Of a stretch of 64,000 nucleotides of DNA, positions 36,291 through 45,200 are shown one piece after another. The stretch lies in the NCBI GenBank assembly GCA_947498935.1, contig CANMMM010000013.1:1-64000 (forward strand). Direction: 5' to 3'. Below the pieces are notes generated by a model. The model ran no database searches and had not been told where the DNA came from. It saw only the letters and a program-made list of their open reading frames with translations. Origin of the DNA: an uncultured Aquimarina sp. GTDB taxonomy: Bacteria > Bacteroidota > Bacteroidia > Flavobacteriales > Flavobacteriaceae. The number at the start of each line of letters is the position of its first letter. Position 1 is the first letter of the stretch. Position numbers and translations under genes: made by a program.

Positions 36291-38045
36291 TTAGTTGTCT
36301 GTTTTGATCTTTAGACCGTTTTCGTCTATTTTGATATCGATTTCATCATTTTTGATCTCGATACCATTTTCGTCTATTTTTAGTTTGGTATTATCTTCAT
36401 TGATGTCAATGTTTAACAATTCTTCTATAGCATTAGATTTGTTGGATGCTTTAGATGCTGAGGTGTTATCAGTTTCTTTACAGTCTAAGCAGTTAAAGTG
36501 TCCGTCTATGAGTTGCATGTGATTCCCTTCTTTGTCATGGATAGAAATTACATCTTCATATCCCCAGAAGCCAGTGTATCCAGAGGTGTTTTCATCTGCT
36601 ACAATCGTAATACCTTCAGGGAGTAATAGGGTAATTTCTACTTCTTGATCTTGGTATTTATTTTGGTAATCGGTGAGTGCATATCCATCTAAATACAGGG
36701 TATTGCCATTAATTTCATATGTATATTGGATGTTTGCAGCCCTTTCTTTGGCATTATCAAAACTATTTCCTTCTGCGGTTTTACGAATCATTAGTTTTGC
36801 AATAGTGTCTTTTTTATTTTCCTTAATAAAGAGTTTAATGTCTTTTAATACCAGAATTTTATTTCCATTTTCATCGTGTTTGATAGAGAAATCATTACGT
36901 TGTCTTAGGTATTTAATGTATCTAGTATTACCGACCATTTTTAGATGTAGGGTATCGCTAGGTGTGACTGCTATAGTTGCTGCTTTTTCGGTTACATCGG
37001 CATCATAGGCTTGCATTGTAAATTGTTGAACGCCTAATACGATACCTGCAATAATTGCTGCTATCCAAATAGCTAATAGTGTTAGTTTAGCAGGTGTACC
37101 GATGGATTTTAGCGATGGGGTAATAATTTTTAACCCTAATAGGAATAAAAAGAAAAATGGAATGCCTATTAAAAAAAAGCCAATCAAAGCTACTGCCCAT
37201 ATAGGGATATTAGGATGACTAACAGCGTAAAATTTAGTAATCATGTCGGCTTCGGTGATGCCGAAAATAGAAATTACGATCAATGCAATACATAGTGCGA
37301 TGACCATCCCACCTCCTGCAATCATTAATAAGAATCCTATGAGTTTTCCGATCAATTTTAGTACAGTATGAAATAGTTTAGAAAGTGTTTCGAAGAAGGT
37401 GGTAGATGAATTTTTTATAGTATTCGTATACTTTTGGTAATTTACATCCTTTACTTTGTCTGCGACATCATTGAACCCTTCTTTGATTTTACGCTCTATA
37501 CTATTGATATTTACCGCTTCTCCTTTCATGGCCAAAAAATCAGCTGTAGAAATGGCTTCTGGTACAAAAATCCAAAAAGCAATATAAATCAGTACAAAGC
37601 CTCCACCAGAAAATAATGTTAGGAAAATCCATGAAATACGAAGCCAAATAGGGTCTATACTTAAATAGTGTCCTAAGCCTGCACTAACGCCCCCTACATA
37701 GGAAGTAGTTGTATCTCTAAATAACTGTTTGGCAGCTGTAGTAGTATGTGGTTCGGAGGTTTCGTCTTCGAAGAAGGTTTCATCTACTTGATAATCTTCG
37801 GGTTGCCCCATTACAGCGATTACATTGTCTACTTCTTGGAGTCCAATTACTTGTCTTTCATGCTTTATAGTTTCGCTAAAAATTTCTGCGATCCGAGCTT
37901 CTATATCAGCAATAATTTCGTCTCTACCTTCAGAGTCCGTAAATGAACGTTTAATGGCTTGAAGATACCGCTGTAATTTTAGAAAGGCATCTTCATCTAT
38001 ATGAAAAAATATATTAGCTAAATTTATGGTAACTGTCTTGTTCAT
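36291..38045 (-). CDS. PspC domain membrane protein
   Basis: A 584-residue inner-membrane protein. An N-terminal region (1-100) is cytoplasmic; then a PspC domain at about 110-170 (YVGGVSAGLGHYLSIDPIWLRISWIF, IAFWIFVPEA); more membrane segments follow (about 235-270, 285-320, 330-350). The long C-terminal domain (370-584) is probably periplasmic and rich in beta structure, ending in repetitive acidic segments (IDENGIEIKNDEIDIKIDENG). PspC of phage-shock systems senses membrane stress. It starts 7 bases after the padR stop codon and is surely co-transcribed. Confidence 0.87.
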   Translation of the reverse strand: MNKTVTINLANIFFHIDEDAFLKLQRYLQAIKRSFTDSEGRDEIIADIEARIAEIFSETIKHERQVIGLQEVDNVIAVMGQPEDYQVDETFFEDETSEPHTTTAAKQLFRDTTTSYVGGVSAGLGHYLSIDPIWLRISWIFLTLFSGGGFVLIYIAFWIFVPEAISTADFLAMKGEAVNINSIERKIKEGFNDVADKVKDVNYQKYTNTIKNSSTTFFETLSKLFHTVLKLIGKLIGFLLMIAGGGMVIALCIALIVISIFGITEADMITKFYAVSHPNIPIWAVALIGFFLIGIPFFFLFLLGLKIITPSLKSIGTPAKLTLLAIWIAAIIAGIVLGVQQFTMQAYDADVTEKAATIAVTPSDTLHLKMVGNTRYIKYLRQRNDFSIKHDENGNKILVLKDIKLFIKENKKDTIAKLMIRKTAEGNSFDNAKERAANIQYTYEINGNTLYLDGYALTDYQNKYQDQEVEITLLLPEGITIVADENTSGYTGFWGYEDVISIHDKEGNHMQLIDGHFNCLDCKETDNTSASKASNKSNAIEELLNIDINEDNTKLKIDENGIEIKNDEIDIKIDENGLKIKTDN

Positions 38046-38052
38046 TGGTTTA

Positions 38053-38385
38053 TTACTTTTTTGGTTTCGTAACTAAGGTTACAGCGTGTTGTAATTCTTC
38101 CCAAGTAGTATTTAACTCTTTTAGGAAGTCATGTCCAGTAGGAGTAAGTCCGTAATATTTTCGTGGGGGGCCAGAAGTAGATTCTTCCCAGCGGTAACTG
38201 AGCAGCCCTCCATTCTTTAATCTAGTCAGGAGTGGGTATATGGTACCTTCTACTACGAGCATTTTAGCATCCTTGAGCGTTCCTAATATTTCGGCTACGT
38301 AAGCGTCATTATCTTTTAGAATCGATAAGATGCAGTATTCCAGAACACCTTTGCGCATTTGCGCTTTTGTGTTTTCGATCTTCAT
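38053..38385 (-). CDS. PadR family transcriptional regulator
   Basis: A 110-residue winged-helix regulator of the short (PadR-s1) type, lacking the long C-terminal dimerisation helices. The family pattern is clear: KGVLEYCILSILKDNDAYVAEIL, then VVEGTIYPLLTRLKNGGLLSYRWEESTSGPPRKYYGLT and a final helix. It heads the PspC-DUF2807 operon and most likely represses it. An imperfect tandem TTGATTGATGATTGATTGATGATTG is found just upstream at about 38419-38444 and could be part of its binding region. Confidence 0.9.
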   Translation of the reverse strand: MKIENTKAQMRKGVLEYCILSILKDNDAYVAEILGTLKDAKMLVVEGTIYPLLTRLKNGGLLSYRWEESTSGPPRKYYGLTPTGHDFLKELNTTWEELQHAVTLVTKPKK

Positions 38386-38500
38386 AACATTGTTTTTTTA
38401 AGGTTAAACTGTCCATTTTTTGATTGATGATTGATTGATGATTGCTAGAAATTAGTTACTGCGTATATACTTTAGGGGATTGATGAATGTACTAAGGATC

Positions 38501-38956
38501 TTATTTGATAAAATGGATCGTTAGTGGATACTGGTAGGATTCTCCTTTATTGGCTCTGATGGCTGCTTGGATAATACATACGATTTCTACGAAAAATCCA
38601 ATAAGTGCAATAAGTCCTATAAATGAAGCTCCTATAAGCGTAGCAAAGCCACCTCCTCCGTCTGAAAAGTCTAGTTGTATGTCATTAAAGTTGATGAATT
38701 CTGTTAATGACAATTCTCCGAATAAGGAAAACAGAAAGAAAGGAACTGAAATGAGGCTTAAGACCAGTGTATATAATAAAATACTCAACTGGAAATTGAT
38801 AGCTTCTTTTCCATGCCTATCGATAAAATCAGACTTATCTTTATTAGTCGTCCATAGTAGTAGTGGTATGATGTAATTACCAAATGGAATAAAGTACTTA
38901 GAAAATATACCTAAGTGCATAAAAGTAGCAATGCTTTTATAATTATTTTGTGTCAT
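38501..38956 (-). CDS. DUF4870 membrane protein
   Basis: A 151-residue protein with three hydrophobic segments (about 25-35, 50-75 and 105-135). It has the family pattern MHLGIFSKYFIPFGNYIIPLLLW, then KSDFIDRHGKEAINFQLSILLY. A loop rich in Gly and Asp (FSDGGGGF) precedes the last helix. DUF4870 proteins often lie in PspC or stress operons; here it precedes padR on the same strand by 115 bp. Molecular function unknown. Confidence 0.82.
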   Translation of the reverse strand: MTQNNYKSIATFMHLGIFSKYFIPFGNYIIPLLLWTTNKDKSDFIDRHGKEAINFQLSILLYTLVLSLISVPFFLFSLFGELSLTEFINFNDIQLDFSDGGGGFATLIGASFIGLIALIGFFVEIVCIIQAAIRANKGESYQYPLTIHFIK

Positions 38957-39096
38957 TTTGTAAAAGTATATAATAGTTTCTTATGCAAATATATGTTTAA
39001 AAAAAGGTATTATGCAAAACATAGTACTAAAAATTAACATTTCTTTATGTTTGTAGGGTGTTTTGTTGCTCCATTGTTTTTCAATATTTTAGAGAA

Positions 39097-39260
39097 TGAA
39101 GTGGTTTAAACTTTTTATAATTTGCTATAAAAACGATCTTTTGCACCCAAATTTTGTAATTTTTGAGTTCCGTAGCGCTGCTATGCAACAAAAAAATTAC
39201 TTTATTTGGTTACAAAATCATGCGATGTTCGCTAAAATCAAAAAAGTTAAAACCACTTCA
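39097..39260 (-). repeat. MITE-like family A element, full copy
   Basis: 164 bp bounded by TGAAGTGGTTTAAACTTTTT and the inverted AAAGTTAAAACCACTTCA; its reverse complement aligns with 5954-6116. The centre reads CCGTAGCGCTGCTATG. The right end is 17 bp before the DUF4442 start codon, so the element forms that gene's leader. Confidence 0.85.
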
Positions 39261-39277
39261 ATACAAACACTTTACTT

Positions 39278-39736
39278 ATGAAAATGACTCCAAGAAACTT
39301 TAATCGATTCGCTATGTTTAAATTACCATCGGCATGGTTATGTGGTGTACGTGTAAAAACGATAGATGCTACTAGCTGTACGGTAGGTGTAAAACATCGA
39401 TGGATCAATCAGAATCCATTTAATTCTATGTTTTGGGCAGTACAGGGCATGGCTGCTGAACTGAGTACGGGCGCTATGGTTATTGGACAAATCGCTAAGA
39501 GTGGAAAGCGTATCTCGATGCTGGTGGCTAGAAATAACGCTACTTTTACTAAAAAGGCAACAGGTCGGATTTCTTTTGTGTGCAAGGATGGAGGATTGAT
39601 TGAAGAAGCGATTAAAAATACAATAGCTACAGGAGAGGGACAGACGTTTTGGATGCAGTCTGTGGGAACTAATGAAGCTGGTGTGGAGGTAGCTACTTTT
39701 AATTTTGAATGGACTGTAAAGGTTAAAAATACCTAA
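39278..39736 (+). CDS. DUF4442 (hotdog-fold thioesterase-like) protein
   Basis: A 152-residue cytoplasmic protein with the DUF4442 pattern: FNRFAMFKLPSAWLCGVRV, then KHRWINQNPFNSMFWAVQGMAAELSTGAMV, a helix matching the central helix of hotdog-fold thioesterases, and TFTKKATGRISFVCKDG. A role in acyl-CoA hydrolysis is inferred from the fold. It lies directly behind a family A MITE-like element and 88 bp before the AIM24-like gene, which it may share a transcript with. Confidence 0.8.
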   Translation: MKMTPRNFNRFAMFKLPSAWLCGVRVKTIDATSCTVGVKHRWINQNPFNSMFWAVQGMAAELSTGAMVIGQIAKSGKRISMLVARNNATFTKKATGRISFVCKDGGLIEEAIKNTIATGEGQTFWMQSVGTNEAGVEVATFNFEWTVKVKNT

Positions 39737-39824
39737 AAGCTGTGGTAGCAGGTGTAACATTTTCATCATTATTCATACAGATATAGTAGAAACATTCATT
39801 AATCAAATAAACAATTAAGAGCGT

Positions 39825-40625
39825 ATGACAGCACATGAAATTGATTACAGGATCTACGGAGAGGAAATGCAGTATGTAGAGATCGAGTTAGATCCGCAAG
39901 AAGGGGTTATTGCCGAAGCAGGTAGTTTTATGATGATGGAAGATGGTATAAAGATGGATACTATTTTTGGAGATGGCTCACAGAAAGATACAGGGCTCAT
40001 GGGTAAGATTTTTGGTGCAGGAAAACGACTGCTTACCGGAGAAAGCTTATTTATGACCGCTTTTTATAATCAAGTAGTAGGTAAAAAGAAGGTCAGTTTT
40101 GCATCTCCTTATCCAGGAAAAATCATTCCGATCGATCTTACGCAATACGGCGGTAAGTTTGTCTGCCAGAAAGATGCATTTTTATGTGCTGCCAAAGGGG
40201 TATCTGTAGGTATTGAGTTTTCTAGAAAACTAGGAAGAGGGCTTTTTGGAGGAGAAGGTTTTATTATGCAAAAGTTGGAAGGAGATGGTATGTCATTTGT
40301 ACATGCAGGAGGAACTACCATGCGAAAAGAACTGCAAGTAGGAGAGAAACTAAAAGTAGATACTGGATGTATTATCGGTTTTTCGCAGCGGGTAGATTAT
40401 GATATCGAGTTTGTAGGAGGGATCAAGAATACGATCTTTGGCGGAGAAGGAATTTTCTTTGCTACGCTTACAGGTCCAGGAGTTGTGTATATTCAGTCAC
40501 TGCCCTTTAGTCGACTGGCTAATAGAGTGTTATCACTAGCGCCTAGGGCAGGAGGACGTAGTAGAGGAGAAGGCAGTATCCTAGGAGGATTAGGCGATTT
40601 ATTAGATGGAGATAACGATTTCTAG
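39825..40625 (+). CDS. TIGR00266/AIM24 family protein
   Basis: A 266-residue protein of the AIM24 family, which folds as a double-stranded beta helix and has no known enzymatic role in bacteria. Family features: VEIELDPQEGVIAEAGSFMMME near the N terminus, GKIIPIDLTQYGGKFVCQKDAFLCAAKGV in the middle and GGIKNTIFGGEGIFFATLTGPGVVYIQSLPFSRLA near the end. The tail is Gly/Arg-rich (APRAGGRSRGEG). It follows the DUF4442 gene by 88 bp. Confidence 0.9.
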   Translation: MTAHEIDYRIYGEEMQYVEIELDPQEGVIAEAGSFMMMEDGIKMDTIFGDGSQKDTGLMGKIFGAGKRLLTGESLFMTAFYNQVVGKKKVSFASPYPGKIIPIDLTQYGGKFVCQKDAFLCAAKGVSVGIEFSRKLGRGLFGGEGFIMQKLEGDGMSFVHAGGTTMRKELQVGEKLKVDTGCIIGFSQRVDYDIEFVGGIKNTIFGGEGIFFATLTGPGVVYIQSLPFSRLANRVLSLAPRAGGRSRGEGSILGGLGDLLDGDNDF

Positions 40626-40760
40626 CACCGTTAAATAAGGGTTAAAAAATGTTTTTCTTTTATTAAATTCTTATATTAGCTATAAGAACATATGAATATT
40701 GTTAAGTAAGTCCAACTAATTACTTGATTTAAACCTAACAATTTAAACACCCATTACTGT

Positions 40761-40961
40761 ATGGCAAGAGCAATGTTTGATTATACCAAAACAGTACTAA
40801 AAAAAGTAAGTTTTGATGTAAATCTTTTTACCAAAGAAGTAATTAAAGCGCTAAACAGATTACTTCCGCATGAGATTGAAGAATTAAAACTTTGGATTCA
40901 ATCACTAGCACTAAATAAACCAGAGTTACGATCATGTCTAGTTTATCTAGATAAGCAATAA
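40761..40961 (+). CDS. Small conserved flavobacterial protein
   Basis: A 66-residue protein, MARAMFDYTKTVLKKVSFD at the start, then a helix FTKEVIKALNRLLPHEIEEL and a final LWIQSLALNKPELRSCLVYLDKQ. The sequence looks strongly constrained and I recall similar short hypothetical proteins across Flavobacteriia. It has its own terminator 10 bases after the stop. No function known. The ATG at 40761 is preceded by an AT-rich leader typical for the phylum. Confidence 0.8.
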   Translation: MARAMFDYTKTVLKKVSFDVNLFTKEVIKALNRLLPHEIEELKLWIQSLALNKPELRSCLVYLDKQ

Positions 40962-40970
40962 TGAAAAAAG

Positions 40971-40997
40971 AAAAGCGGCTTAATTGCCGCTTTTTTT
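40971..40997. terminator. Terminator between 66-residue protein gene and oxyR
   Basis: AAAAGCGGC / GCCGCTTTT with a TTAATT loop, then seven T. A-rich sequence on its other side lets it also work for the convergent oxyR gene. Confidence 0.88.
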
Positions 40998-41001
40998 ATG
41001 T

Positions 41002-41955
41002 TTAATAAGTAGGTGCTACTTTGGGTAGAGGACTTATGATTTGAACATTCTGAAAAGCAATCGCTCCTTTGATCACGCCAGCAATAGTACCATGTAAGGC
41101 ATCGATAATCTGCATTTTTAATTCACTTTTATTGTAGATCAAGCTCACTTCTCTTGCTGGTGAGGGTTCATGAAAGTGGCGTAAATTGATTTTTTCTTTT
41201 TCATTGATGTCTAAGGTGTGTAAATAGGGGAGTAGTGTCATTCCTAAGCCTTCATTAGCTAGTTTAATGAGGGTTTCAAAACTACCGCTTTCTAACTGAA
41301 AGTGGTCTTCATCATAACTCTTTTGTGTCTTGCATAGGTTAATGATACCGTCTTTAAAGCAATGTCCATCTTCTAGTAAAAGCATGTCATCTATGTCTAA
41401 ATCATTAGTATTGATCTTGTTTTTTTTATGCAAGCGATGATTAGGAGGAATGTAGCCAACAAATGGTTCATAGTAGAGTGCGCGTTCTTTTATATCAGGA
41501 TTTTCTAGTGGTGTAGCAGCAAGTGCAGCATCTAGGTGTCCGTCTTGTAAGCGTTCTATAATGGCTTCGGTATGTAGTTCTTCTATTTTGAGTTTTACCT
41601 TTGGATATTTGTTGATAAAATTGGTCAGAAACATAGGCAACATGGTAGGCATTACAGTAGGTATAACGCCTAGCTTAAATTCACCTCCGATATATCCTTT
41701 TTGCTGATCGACGATATCTTGTATACGCTCACTCTCATTCACAATATTTCGGGCTTGTTGTACTAGCTTTTTTCCTACATCAGTGAGTTCAATAGGTTTT
41801 TTACTGCGGTCAAAAATTAGGATGTCTAACTCATCTTCTAATTTCTGAATCTGCATACTTAGTGTGGGTTGTGTGACAAAGGTTTTCTCTGCAGCTTTGG
41901 TAAAGTTTTGGTGTTCTGCTACAGCAAGTACATATCGCAATTGAGTGATCGTCAT
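41002..41955 (-). CDS. oxyR: Peroxide-sensing LysR regulator
   Basis: A 317-residue LysR-type regulator. The N-terminal helix-turn-helix (1-60: TITQLRYVLAVAEHQNFTKAAEKTFVTQPTLSMQIQKLE) is followed by the co-inducer domain. The two redox cysteines of OxyR are present with the E. coli spacing: Cys199 in GHCFKDG and Cys208 in NLC. In E. coli these form a disulfide on exposure to hydrogen peroxide, which activates catalase and peroxiredoxin genes. No such gene is next to it; it is a single gene, convergent with the 66-residue protein gene. Confidence 0.94.
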   Translation of the reverse strand: MTITQLRYVLAVAEHQNFTKAAEKTFVTQPTLSMQIQKLEDELDILIFDRSKKPIELTDVGKKLVQQARNIVNESERIQDIVDQQKGYIGGEFKLGVIPTVMPTMLPMFLTNFINKYPKVKLKIEELHTEAIIERLQDGHLDAALAATPLENPDIKERALYYEPFVGYIPPNHRLHKKNKINTNDLDIDDMLLLEDGHCFKDGIINLCKTQKSYDEDHFQLESGSFETLIKLANEGLGMTLLPYLHTLDINEKEKINLRHFHEPSPAREVSLIYNKSELKMQIIDALHGTIAGVIKGAIAFQNVQIISPLPKVAPTY

Positions 41956-42064
41956 AGGTATTTAATTTAAGTGCTACAAAGTTAAAAAAGCATTGATATT
42001 ACTGATAGTAAATATAAGAAAAATCTATTTTATTGATACTGCTATGTGTTAGGGATATAGTACC

Positions 42065-42155
42065 GCGTTAGGGATAGTAATGGAAATCCCGCAGCACGAC
42101 TTTAGGGAGTGCGAGGAATTGCAATGGATAGCCCGACCCCTTGTGGGTAACGCCC
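42065..42155 (-). repeat. REP-like repeat, copy D
   Basis: A full inverted copy; on the minus strand it has GCAC / GTGC in the upper hairpin stem, with flanking AATTCC pairing to GGGATT. Confidence 0.85.
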
Positions 42156-42182
42156 AAAAAATAGAAAGAAGCGTAATGGTAT

Positions 42183-42222
42183 AAAAAAAGAAGACTGCTC
42201 AAATGGAATTGAGCAGCCTTCG
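42183..42222 (-). terminator. Terminator of the three-module GH26-like gene
   Basis: Minus strand: GAAGGCTGCTCA / TGAGCAGTCTTC with one G-T pair, loop about 9, followed by seven T. It lies 63 bases after the stop. Confidence 0.85.
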
Positions 42223-42284
42223 ATAAACTAAAATAACTTAGTTGAGTTTGTGTATAGTTGGTTGTGTGTTATAGCACAACTAAT

Positions 42285-45200
42285 TTATTCAATCATAAGT
42301 CTTTTAGTAACATTCTGTTTGTTAAGGCCTCTTACAGTTACTAAGTATACCCCACTTTGTACAGATGTCATATCTAAAGAAACGCTAGTTTTGGCGTCAG
42401 TTTGTGTGTAAATGTTCTTAATAGTTCTACCACTAATATCATATACTTCTACAGAGGTAATGTCTTTACCTTGTATCGTTACCAATCCATTAGATGGGTT
42501 TGGATATATAGAGATATCAAATGATTGTGCTACTACTTCTTCTAGGTTTAGTACATTACCACTTAATAATGATGGGTTTAATGTAGGACCTCCGTGTAAC
42601 CAGATTGGTTTGCTAATTTCTTCTAACCATTTGTTAGCTATAAAGTCATTAGCTTGTACACGTGCATCTCCCCAGTATCCTTCTGCATAATTACTTCCAG
42701 CACCGAATTTATCGGTATCTTCATCCCAGTTTACATTGATGTAATCAACACCTCTAATTTGATCTTGGTGTTCGTAGATGTAGTTAAAGAAAGGTACGAA
42801 CCATTCATTCCATAGTTGTTCTGGAGACTTATTCTGGCATCCAGTTTTAGGATCTCCGTCTAATAAGCCTACGATATTACATTGTGTTAGTTCACTAATA
42901 TCGAAACCTTGTGGAGAAGATTCACAGATTTTTACAGGTCTATCTTCTTCTTTTGCAATGGCTAATACTTCGTCTGCTAATTGTTTTTGAGTCAGTACGT
43001 TTCTAGTACCATCCTGGTGTTTAAACTGTCTGTTAGGCTGTAAGAACCAAGAGAATCCTAACCAATCCACATATTCTTTACCAGGCCAGTATGCTCTGAT
43101 ATCTTCTGAGTTACCGTCTAGTATATCATCTACAGGAGATGAACTTGCTTGCCATACATAGGCTACATTAGTTACCCCTTCTTGGCGCATTACAGTTACG
43201 AATCGTTGCCACGCACTTTTGAATTCTTCTGGTTTATATCGATTCCAGTTTCCGTCGAATTCGAATCCTAATCGTAGGTAGATTGCTGTATCACTATGAT
43301 TTTTAGCGAATCTAGCAAAACGCTTGATGTTTTCGTCCCAGTCTCCATTACCTAGTCCAGCAAGACATCCAGCACACCAAGTAGTAAATTCATTTCCTTC
43401 TGCTAAACTCATTCCTATAGATAGTGATGATTCTGGGAATCCAACAATACCTTTATAAGCACTAAGTGGCCCAGCTCCCCAGTTTACATCTATATCCGTA
43501 GGAGTTCCATCAGGAGCTTCTCCTAATGCACCGTATAATGGATCTTGTTCTTGTAAGCTATAGAAGGCTACATATTGAGTAACTCCTCCCATAGTAGGGA
43601 ATTTGCCACTATTTTCGTAGTCTGCTACCGTTTTTAAATCTTGTCCAATCGTTAATAAAATTTGACCGTTTGGAGGTAATAAAGCAACATTTCCTACTGT
43701 ACCGTTTCCTCCGCCGTTTCCGCCATTATCACATGGTGCACAGCTTCCACCACAGTCGATACCAGTTTCGTTTCCGTTTTTGATACCATCGGTACATGTA
43801 GATGCTACGATACATGGTTCGCAACTACCACCACAATCGATGCCAGTTTCGTCTCCATTTTTGATGCCATCATTACAGGTAGGTGCTACTGTACAAGGTG
43901 CACAACTACCACCACAATCGATACCAGTTTCATCACCATTTTTAATACCATCAGTACAGGTTGGAGTATTAGGAGTACTACCAGTACCATTGATCAATGT
44001 TTCATTAAGAGTAGGGCTACCATGTAACCAGATTGGTTTACTGATTTCTTCTAACCATTTGTTAGCAATAAAGTCATTAGCTTGCACACGCGCATCACCC
44101 CAGTATCCTTCTGCATAATTACTTCCAGCACCAAATTTGTCAGTATCTTCATCCCAGTTTACATTGATGTAGTCTACACCTCTAATTTGATCTTGGTGTT
44201 CGTAGATGTAGTTAAAGAAAGGTACGAACCATTCATTCCATAGTTGTTCAGGAGACTTATTCTGGCATCCAGTTTTAGGAGCTCCGTCTAATAAGCCTAC
44301 GATATTACATTGTGTTAGTTCACTAATATCGAAACCTTGTGGAGAAGATTCACAGATTTTTACAGGTCTATCTTCTTCTTTTGCAATGGCTAATACTTCG
44401 TCTGCTAATTGTTTTTGAGTTAGTACGTTTCTAGTACCATCTTGGTGTTTAAACTGTCTGTTAGGCTGTAAAAACCAAGAGAATCCTAACCAATCCACAT
44501 ATTCTTTACCAGGCCAGTACGCTCTGATATCTTCTGAGTTACCGTCTAGTATATCATCTACAGGAGATGAACTTGCTTGCCATACATAGGCTACATTAGT
44601 TACCCCTTCTTGTCGCATTACAGTTACGAATCGTTGCCATGCACTTTTAAATTCTTCTGGTTTATATCGATTCCAGTTTCCGTCGAATTCAAATCCTAAT
44701 CGAAGGTAGATTGCTGTATTACTATGATTTTTAGCGAATCTAGCAAAACGCTTGATGTTTTCATCCCAGTCTCCATTACCTAGTCCTGCAAGACATCCAG
44801 CACACCAAGTAGTAAATTCATTTCCTTCTGCTAAACTCATTCCTATAGACAGTGATGATTCTGGGAATCCAACAATACCTTTATAAGCACTTAGAGGTCC
44901 AGCTCCCCAGTTTACATCTATATCCGTAGGAGTTCCATTAGGAGCTTCTCCTAGTGCACCGTATAATGGATCTTGTTCTTGTAAGCTGTAGAATGCTACG
45001 TATTGGGTAACTCCTCCCATAGTAGGGAATTTGCCACTATTTTCGTAGTCTGCTACTGTTTTTAAATCTTGTCCGATGGTTAATAAGATTTGATTGTTAG
45101 GAGGCAATAAAGAAACGTTTTCTACTGTACTGTTTCCTCCACCGTTTCCGCCGTTATTACAAGGCGCACAGCTTCCACCACAGTCGATACCAGTTTCGTT